Shown here one piece after another: positions 7,614-12,187 of a stretch of DNA of 12,187 nt. The position numbers and the translations under genes were made by a program. Numbering within the stretch: the stretch's first letter is position 1; the number at the start of each line of letters is the position of its first letter. The DNA lies in the NCBI GenBank assembly GCA_027619145.1, contig JAQCGA010000056.1, positions 1 through 12,187 on the forward strand. Direction: 5' to 3'. The notes beneath the pieces are model-generated. The model saw nothing but the letters and a program-made list of their open reading frames with translations. It did not search any database and was not told where the DNA came from. Source of the stretch: a bacterium (GTDB lineage: Bacteria; Latescibacterota; UBA2968; GCA-2709665).

Positions 7614-8468
7614 TCAGGAGACCGCTTTCACCGGGCGTCTGAGGATTCGTAGCGCGTGTCGCGCGGCCTGTCGTACCCAGCCGGAGATGTCGTCATCTGC
7701 GATCTGGCGCAGGATTTCAAAGGCGCGCAGGTCTTCCAGGTCTCCTAAGGCGAGGGAAGCGGCACGGCGTACGTCTTCGTCTTCGTCCTGGAGCCGGTCG
7801 ATGAGTGCATCTACGGCCGGACCGTATTTGAGCGCACCCAGTGCGAAGGCGGCATTTCGGCGTATGCGCCAGTCTGCGTCATTCAGGGCGGTAAGAAGAT
7901 GAGGACCCGCTGCGAGATTGCCCAGTTTGCCGAGAACGGTAAGGGTTTTGATCCGGATGTTTGCGACGGTGTCGGGTTCTTCAAGGAAGTTGAAGAGGCA
8001 ATCGAGAGCTGGTTCTCCGAGTGCGGCGAGGTTGTCCAGACGATCCAGAACGAGCAACTGGCGGACTCGGATTTGGAGCGAGAGTTCTCCGGGGAGGGCG
8101 TCCAGCGTTTTTGCGGCCACGTCTTGCGTATGTTCGTTGTCCAGGTGACTGCACACCGGTTCCAGAGCCCGAATGTCGGCCAGCCGACCGAGTGCGGTGA
8201 GTGCGGTGCGGACCGTGTCCACGTCCTGTTCTTCTTGCAGGAGCCGGATCAGGGGTTCAACGGCTTCTGGTGCGTTCAGCTTGCCGAGAGCGCCTATGCA
8301 GGCCCGGGCGACTTCCGGGTCTTGGCTTTCTTTTATCGCACTCAGGAGCAGGGAGGTGGTTTCGGAGGCACCCAGCCGAACCAGGTTCTGGACGGCCTTT
8401 AACTGGGCGTCTTTGTGTCCTGTTTTCAGGCGTTTTTCATTGTGAGATATGGAAATTTTTTTGAACAT
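7614..8468 (-). CDS. HEAT-repeat (PBS-lyase-like) protein
   Basis: The protein has 284 residues and is built almost wholly of short helical pairs of about 31 residues. They are recognisable by recurring A-L-G-x-L / A-x-x-A-L-x-D-x-x-x-V-R patterns, for example ARACIGALGKL, VRTALTALGRL, IRRNAAFALGAL and VRRAASLALGDL. About seven to eight repeats cover residues 15-275. The tail is basic (RRPVKAVS). No signal peptide, membrane segment or catalytic domain is visible, so it is probably a cytoplasmic adaptor or scaffold. Some EZ-HEAT proteins are lyases or pterin-/bilin-related factors, but no active-site evidence supports that here. It starts five bases after the stop of the radical SAM gene and has no clear ribosome site, so it should be translationally coupled. 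Why a HEAT protein sits inside a glycan operon is not explained by known pathways. Confidence 0.9.
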   Translation of the reverse strand: MFKKISISHNEKRLKTGHKDAQLKAVQNLVRLGASETTSLLLSAIKESQDPEVARACIGALGKLNAPEAVEPLIRLLQEEQDVDTVRTALTALGRLADIRALEPVCSHLDNEHTQDVAAKTLDALPGELSLQIRVRQLLVLDRLDNLAALGEPALDCLFNFLEEPDTVANIRIKTLTVLGKLGNLAAGPHLLTALNDADWRIRRNAAFALGALKYGPAVDALIDRLQDEDEDVRRAASLALGDLEDLRAFEILRQIADDDISGWVRQAARHALRILRRPVKAVS

Positions 8469-8473
8469 AGAAT

Positions 8474-9964
8474 TTACGCGGTGGCGCTCCGGGTGTTCAG
8501 GTTGAGGAAGTTAGACAGATAGAGTAGCTTGCCGGCTTTCCAGTAGCGTTTTACGTCGTTGAGGGTGTTGATGGTGCGGAAGTTTTTCCACATGACGTTG
8601 AGCGAGCGGTAATAGTCGCCGGTGGCCTCGTAGGCCAGGGTGCGCATTCTTTCGCGGCCGATGAGCGGATTGATGTAGACCGGGTTATCGTAGTTGACCG
8701 AGCTATAATCTTTCCATACCGCATCTTCCCGGATGCCGCCGTCGATGCGACAGGTTTCGTAGAATACGGTTGCTGGATAGGGGACGGGGATAAAGAAGAT
8801 GGCGAATTCGGCTCCCAAAGATCTGGCGAACCGGACGGTGTTCCAGGATTTTTCTTCGTCTTCGCCGGGGCAACCCACAATGTAGGAAGTGGAGGCCTGA
8901 ATGCCGGCTCGCTGGGTTTGTGGAATGGCGATGCGTGCCTGTTCCAGGCTGGCTTTTTTCTGAAGCAGTTCGAGTGTTTCTGGGTTACCGGATTCTACAC
9001 CGTAGTGAATCTGCCAGCAGCCGGATGCTTTCATCAGGCCCAGGATTTCTTCGTCTACCTGGTCCACGCGGGCATTGCAGGTCCAGTTCAGATCCAGTTT
9101 TTCGTCGATGAGGCGGCGGCACATGTCGGCGACCCAGGGTTGGTTGAGCAGGAGTGTGCTGTCTTGCAAGACAAACCCTTTTGCACCGTAGCGAGATTTC
9201 AGGAGTTTTACTTCGTCGATGAACAGGTCAATGCTTTTGTACCGGGGTTTTTTGCCCATTGTAATAGAAGCCCCGCAGAAGGTGCAGGGGTAAGGGCAGC
9301 CGCGGGAAGCAAAGAGGCTGTAGGAAGGGAGATACTTGGACATGGAGTCGTCCGGTATGTACTTCGCCATGTTGAGTTCTTCGTAGGCGGGTAAAGGAAG
9401 TTCGTCCAGATCGGGGGCAAAGCCGCGCGGTGTGGTGGCTTTCAAGGTATGTGGATCGCCCTGGTCCCGGTAGAGGATGCCAGCGATTTTAGAGAAGTCT
9501 CTGTCATTTTTCTCCAACTGATAACAGAGGTCCACGAAGGTGTATTCGGCTTCTCCGATCATGAGGATGTCGGCTTCGGGGCATTCTTTGAAGGAGCGCT
9601 GGGGGAGCGAAGTGATGTGTACGCCACCCAGGGTGAGGAGGGTGTCCGGGAGGACTTCACGGACGATTTTTGCGGAGTCCAGGCTGTTCTGATAGGTGTT
9701 GGTGAAACAGGAGATGCCCACCACATCGAACCGGGTACCCTTCAGGTACTTGCGAAAGTCTTCGTGGGTCATTTGTTCAACTACCGCGTCCAGGATGGTG
9801 ACGTTGAAGTTGTGTTTTTTTAGCATGGACGCAATGTGTGCAAGGCCCAGGGGGAAAAAATACCCGGAGAGATCCTTGTACGGGCCAAAGAGTTCTTCGT
9901 CTGACTGCGGTGGGGCCAGGAGCAGAATGCTTGTTTTTTTGGCGTTCTTAACGGCGATTTCCAT
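8474..9964 (-). CDS. Radical SAM protein with N-terminal B12-binding-like domain
   Basis: This 496-residue cytoplasmic enzyme has a Rossmann-like N-terminal domain (about residues 11-175) of the cobalamin-binding type seen in B12-radical SAM proteins: LGLAHIASMLKKHNFNV (39-55), GGVHIT (113-118) and IGEAE (136-140). It is followed by the linker LDELPLPAYEEL (186-197) and the radical SAM core with C-P-Y-P-C-T-F-C (Cys223, Cys227, Cys230) for the 4Fe-4S cluster. The core also shows GVESG and GCPGE elements. The C-terminal 100 residues are typical in length for this class. Such enzymes methylate or rearrange unactivated carbons on lipids, sugars, antibiotics and porphyrins; the substrate cannot be read from sequence. 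The start at 9964 has AGGAG seven bases upstream. The open frame runs further up to 10144, but that part overlaps the methyltransferase and is not family-like. Confidence 0.93.
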   Translation of the reverse strand: MEIAVKNAKKTSILLLAPPQSDEELFGPYKDLSGYFFPLGLAHIASMLKKHNFNVTILDAVVEQMTHEDFRKYLKGTRFDVVGISCFTNTYQNSLDSAKIVREVLPDTLLTLGGVHITSLPQRSFKECPEADILMIGEAEYTFVDLCYQLEKNDRDFSKIAGILYRDQGDPHTLKATTPRGFAPDLDELPLPAYEELNMAKYIPDDSMSKYLPSYSLFASRGCPYPCTFCGASITMGKKPRYKSIDLFIDEVKLLKSRYGAKGFVLQDSTLLLNQPWVADMCRRLIDEKLDLNWTCNARVDQVDEEILGLMKASGCWQIHYGVESGNPETLELLQKKASLEQARIAIPQTQRAGIQASTSYIVGCPGEDEEKSWNTVRFARSLGAEFAIFFIPVPYPATVFYETCRIDGGIREDAVWKDYSSVNYDNPVYINPLIGRERMRTLAYEATGDYYRSLNVMWKNFRTINTLNDVKRYWKAGKLLYLSNFLNLNTRSATA

Positions 9965-10007
9965 CGAGGATCTCCTCGTGTATAATGCTGCGGGAGTTAC
10001 CCGCCAG
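9965..10007 (-). promoter_or_regulatory. Two hairpins in front of the radical SAM gene, one holding its ribosome site
   Basis: The 55-base gap between the methyltransferase stop and the radical SAM start contains two inverted repeats. The first (9988-10007) pairs CTG-CGGG with CCCG-CAG around a TAACT loop with one bulged G. The second (9965-9978) pairs CGAGG with CCTCG around a four-base loop and ends exactly at the start codon. Its 5' arm contains GAGG of the AGGAG ribosome site. No U-run follows either hairpin, so they are not typical terminators. They may be translation-control or RNA-processing elements. Confidence 0.45.
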
Positions 10008-10019
10008 GTTGTATTTGGG

Positions 10020-11006
10020 TCAGGCCCGGATCGATCCGAATCCGCACCAGCTGTATTCCCGGCAGGAGGTGATGGCGTAGGTGCCAATCTCCTTGCGAAG
10101 CGAGAACCAGGTTTCCACTTCTTCACGCGGCAGATAAAATGCAATGGGCGTGAGGAGGTGGTCCAGCACTGTGTGGATGTTTTGTTCGAGCGTTTCGTCG
10201 ATCCAGTTTTGAAAGTAGTTGTAATAGGGCAGGATTCTGGACGCTTTTTCGCCTCCCAGTTTCCGAGCCGGGGCGTATAGACCGCGTACCAGGAGAAAGA
10301 GGGCGAAGCCGCCGAGGCGTGCGACCCACATCAATAAAGGCATGGGGAGTCTGGCGGTGAGCAGTTTGCGAACCGGTGTTATGTAGCGGTCCACCCATTC
10401 GTTGCCTTCCTGGCCGTAAACCCAGACCGAAATGTCTCCGCCGGGTTTGACGAGGGGAACGAGGTGGTTGAACCCGCTCTGGGGTTCCGGGAGGTGATGC
10501 AGAACACCTACCGAGAATGCATAGTCGAAGGTGGCTTTTTTGAATGGCGGGGTGAAGATATTTCCACGTACGATATGTACGTTGGGCAGGTGTTGTGTGT
10601 TCTGGTACGCGGGGAAGACGGAGTCTCCCAGATCCATGCCAACGACTTCGGCTGCTCCAAAACTTGCGCTGAGTGCAGAAAACCGGCCCATGCCACATCC
10701 GGCGTCCAGGATTCGTTTGTCCTGGAAGTGCTCGGGTTGTACGGGGGCGATGAATTCCAGAAATGTTTTTTTGTCGTTTTCCCATCCGCTGTCGAACGTT
10801 TTCCAGGAATAGGCGAAGCGGTCTACGTTGATCTGTTCGATGCGGGTCACACCGGCCTGTTCGTAGAGATGCGGTACACCGTGCACAATGGGGTTGCAGG
10901 CGAGATGGCCGAAGAGGATGTGGTCCCCTTCTGAAGCGGTATCGTGTGCCGTAAGATCGCCGTGGCAGTTGGGGCACACGACGAGCTGGAGGAGAGTTTG
11001 TCTCAT
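10020..11006 (-). CDS. Class I SAM-dependent methyltransferase with N-terminal Trm112-like knuckle
   Basis: The 328-residue protein starts with ATG at 11006, overlapping the glycosyltransferase stop (ATGA), with GGAG eight bases upstream. The N-terminus carries C-P-N-C (Cys11, Cys14), a single Cys37 in GHLAC, then PIVHGVPHLY. This is the layout of the Trm112p-like zinc knuckle often fused to methyltransferases, but the fourth cysteine is absent. The Rossmann domain shows motif I ILDAGCGMGRFS (99-110), VVGMDLGDS (121-129) with Asp125 as the likely ribose ligand, and FSVGVLHHLPEP (164-175) as motif IV/post-motif. The later LPMPLLMWVARLGGFALFLLV stretch is hydrophobic and may touch the membrane. 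Likely role is methylation of a sugar, lipid or carrier-linked intermediate of the same pathway. The acceptor is unknown. Confidence 0.92.
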   Translation of the reverse strand: MRQTLLQLVVCPNCHGDLTAHDTASEGDHILFGHLACNPIVHGVPHLYEQAGVTRIEQINVDRFAYSWKTFDSGWENDKKTFLEFIAPVQPEHFQDKRILDAGCGMGRFSALSASFGAAEVVGMDLGDSVFPAYQNTQHLPNVHIVRGNIFTPPFKKATFDYAFSVGVLHHLPEPQSGFNHLVPLVKPGGDISVWVYGQEGNEWVDRYITPVRKLLTARLPMPLLMWVARLGGFALFLLVRGLYAPARKLGGEKASRILPYYNYFQNWIDETLEQNIHTVLDHLLTPIAFYLPREEVETWFSLRKEIGTYAITSCREYSWCGFGSIRA

Positions 11007-11869
11007 TCGTATTTCTCCATGCGCAACTGAGAGACCTGGTCGCAAAGTATGCCAAAGAAGAAGATCAGCAAGCCACTCAGGATGACAAATCCGGCAAATA
11101 CGGAGAACCCGCCGGGGAAAAAGATGAAGGCCCACAGGACGCCAAAGATCAAGAGCACTGTAGCCGAGGGGATAAAGACTTTCAGGGGGTCGAAGAGGGC
11201 AATGAGCCGTACGACCAGCAGGAGGGTTTGCATGCCGTCTTTAAATTGTTTGACGGAGCTTTTGCCAATGCGCTGCTCGGTTTGAATGGGTTCCCAGTGG
11301 ATGTCGTATCCGCGCTTGAGCATAACCAGTGTGGATGTGGTAGAGGCTGAAAATCCGCTGGGAAAGAGATGTACGTATTTGAGGATGACTTCTCTGCGGA
11401 ATACACGCAGGCCGGAGTTGAAGTCTGGAATTCGGATGCCACTGAGGTAGTTGGCTACCAATTCGATGACTTTTTTACCCAGGACGCGCCCTTTTTCCAC
11501 GTGGGAGCCGCTGGATCTTTCGCCGACGACCGTGTCGTAGTCGGGAGCCATACCGGCAATGCGCATTACGTCTTCTACGCGATGTTGTCCATCGGCATCG
11601 CAGAACAGGACGTATTCTCCATGTGCGGCCAGGATGCCCGTACGCAAAGAAGCGCCATACCCTTTGTTTTTGGGATGTCGGATGAGCCGCACAGAAGGAA
11701 AGCCGCTGACTGCTTCGGCTGTGGCATCCTGAGAGCCGTCGTCGATCACCAGAATTTCGTAGCCTGCAGGCTCTACCTGGGGAAGCAGGCTTTCCAGGGT
11801 AGTGACAATGCCTTTTTCCTCGTTGTAGGCAGGAATAATGATCGATATTTTGGGAGCTTCAGCCATCAT
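11003..11869 (-). CDS. GT2 glycosyltransferase, polyprenyl-phosphate mannose/glucose synthase-like
   Basis: This 288-residue protein has a GT-A fold: ISIIIPAYNEE (8-18), VIDDGS (41-46), KNKGYGASLRTG (67-78) and the metal-binding DADGQH (91-96). RVFRRE follows, then a Q-x-x-R-x-G-K-S-S element near residue 200, as in DPM1-like and polymyxin-type polyprenyl-phosphate glycosyltransferases. The last 70 residues contain two membrane helices and end in a basic tail. This family moves a sugar from a nucleotide to polyprenyl phosphate on the cytoplasmic face. Two ATGs (11869 and 11866) are adjacent, after TTG at 11872. GAGG lies four bases before the first and seven before the second, so 11866 may be the true start. 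It is the first gene of the operon, about 230 bases below the predicted promoter. Confidence 0.95.
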   Translation of the reverse strand: MMAEAPKISIIIPAYNEEKGIVTTLESLLPQVEPAGYEILVIDDGSQDATAEAVSGFPSVRLIRHPKNKGYGASLRTGILAAHGEYVLFCDADGQHRVEDVMRIAGMAPDYDTVVGERSSGSHVEKGRVLGKKVIELVANYLSGIRIPDFNSGLRVFRREVILKYVHLFPSGFSASTTSTLVMLKRGYDIHWEPIQTEQRIGKSSVKQFKDGMQTLLLVVRLIALFDPLKVFIPSATVLLIFGVLWAFIFFPGGFSVFAGFVILSGLLIFFFGILCDQVSQLRMEKYE

Positions 11870-12012
11870 CAAGCCTCGGTGTTGAGGTCAATGCGTTCGA
11901 GCCGACCCAGGTACAGGGCGACATATCGATTTGAGTGTCGATAGAAGATTCGGGCAGATGATACAAGCCCGGGACAGAACGGGATGGCTGTCTTCAAACG
12001 GTGGGATGGTAC

Positions 12013-12045
12013 GAGGGGTTCAAGGTGGGTGGGTTTGAACCTCTC
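12013..12045. repeat. Imperfect 11-bp inverted repeat in the leader
   Basis: The arms are GAGGGGTTCAA (12013-12023) and TTGAACCTCTC (12035-12045), separated by an 11-base G-rich spacer. Ten of eleven positions pair. In plus-strand RNA the odd position would be a G-U pair; in the minus-strand operon messenger it would be an A-C mismatch. No U-run follows on either strand, so an intrinsic terminator is not supported. It could be a leader hairpin or a dyad bound by a regulator. Confidence 0.6.
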
Positions 12046-12109
12046 TTAGATGTATCGGCAATTTCTTAAGAACGCTTAGTAAAATTCAATGGGTGGTTGC
12101 TGGCAAGAA

Positions 12110-12126
12110 AAGCAATTCGTATGCCT
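12110..12126 (-). promoter_or_regulatory. Sigma-54 (-24/-12) promoter candidate for the operon
   Basis: On the minus strand the sequence is AGGCATACGAATTGCTT. The invariant GG (12125-12124) and GC (12113-12112) are 12 bases apart, start to start, as required, and GGCA and TTGCT match the consensus TGGCACG-N4-TTGCW. The three mismatches are at the first T and in the non-invariant CG. A perfect TTGACA (12131-12126) abuts it, but 17 bases further the hexamer is TCTTGC, so a sigma-70 promoter is unlikely. Transcription would start near 12100. XrtA/PEP-CTERM loci are known to carry PrsK/PrsR-type sigma-54-dependent regulation, which fits the gene content. Enhancer sites would lie outside the window. 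Confidence 0.6.
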
Positions 12127-12187
12127 GTCAAAATATCGGAAAGAAAGGAACTCGTGTGAGATAATATATATATTTTAATTACAATAT

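Larger units (their letters stand above)
11870..12187. other. Non-coding leader and upstream region of the operon
   Basis: No credible protein gene is found in these 318 bases on either strand. Small frames exist, such as a 21-codon minus-strand frame that overlaps the glycosyltransferase start, but none has a ribosome site. The region holds the sigma-54 candidate, an inverted repeat, a TTCTTAAGAA palindrome (12063-12072) and, at the far end (12161-12187), a strongly AT-rich stretch that may be intrinsically bent. If transcription starts near 12100, the messenger has a long untranslated leader of about 230 bases. Confidence 0.75.

Noticed and set aside
9977..9986. TATAAT-like box on the plus strand
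   Set aside because: No plus-strand gene follows and no -35 element is at the right distance; it falls in a minus-strand intercistronic gap.
9696..10280. 194-codon plus-strand open frame
   Set aside because: It spans the antisense of two real genes and their gap, with no domain and no ribosome site.
11806..11922. 21-codon leader-peptide frame on the minus strand, around the glycosyltransferase start
   Set aside because: It begins with an ATG lacking a ribosome site and shows no codon run typical of attenuation.
12103..12131. Sigma-70 promoter using the perfect TTGACA
   Set aside because: The hexamer at 17-base spacing is TCTTGC, with no -10 likeness; the overlapping -24/-12 element explains the region better.
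12121..12159. 12-codon plus-strand frame starting with ATG at 12122
   Set aside because: Too short, without a ribosome site, and overlapping the promoter candidate.
1..12187. PEP-CTERM sorting signal or exosortase gene within the window
   Set aside because: No protein ends in a P-E-P motif followed by a membrane helix and basic tail, and no exosortase-like multi-helix protein is present; the XrtA link rests only on associated families.
1..12187. Insertion sequences, tRNA genes, CRISPR arrays or attachment sites
   Set aside because: No transposase, no cloverleaf, no spaced direct repeats of 25-40 bases and no long terminal repeats were seen on either strand.

Overview
The window is one face of a surface- or exopolysaccharide gene cluster. 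All ten protein genes lie on the minus strand and are read from right to left. They are separated by 5 to 93 bases or overlap slightly, and I see no convincing terminator between them, so they look like one operon. The first gene starts at about 11869 and the last runs off the left edge at position 1. Several proteins match families that travel with the XrtA (EpsH) exosortase / PEP-CTERM systems of Gram-negative bacteria: a TIGR03006-like polysaccharide deacetylase, a TIGR03019-like FemAB protein and an asparagine-synthase-type amidotransferase. No exosortase and no PEP-CTERM substrate lies inside the window. The host is therefore probably a moderately GC-rich diderm bacterium. XrtA systems are scattered over Proteobacteria, Acidobacteria, Planctomycetes, Verrucomicrobia and several uncultivated phyla, and I cannot place it further.

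Layout in transcription order: (1) a leader of about 318 bases (11870-12187) with a good sigma-54 promoter candidate (12110-12126, minus strand) and a long imperfect inverted repeat; (2) a polyprenyl-phosphate-type GT2 glycosyltransferase; (3) a class I SAM methyltransferase with a degenerate N-terminal zinc knuckle; (4) a B12-binding-domain radical SAM protein, preceded by two small hairpins; (5) a HEAT-repeat protein; (6) a glutamine-dependent asparagine-synthase-like amidotransferase; (7) a six-unit 7-bp tandem repeat in the widest intergenic gap; (8) an AlgI-like MBOAT O-acyltransferase; (9) a membrane-anchored SGNH-like protein; (10) a polysaccharide deacetylase; (11) a 122-aa half-size EamA/SMR-like transporter; (12) a FemAB-family protein with a probable TTG start; (13) the N-terminal part of a second FemAB/GNAT-like protein.

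Together the genes suggest a decoration line for a lipid-linked or secreted glycan. The GT2 would load or extend the carrier. The methyltransferase, radical SAM enzyme and amidotransferase would make modified sugars in the cytoplasm, and the small transporter may move a carrier-linked sugar. The MBOAT/SGNH pair would O-acylate the polymer, the deacetylase would N-deacetylate it, and the FemAB proteins may attach an amino-acyl or acyl group. The assignment to families is well supported by motifs. The joint pathway and the XrtA link are inferences from gene content.
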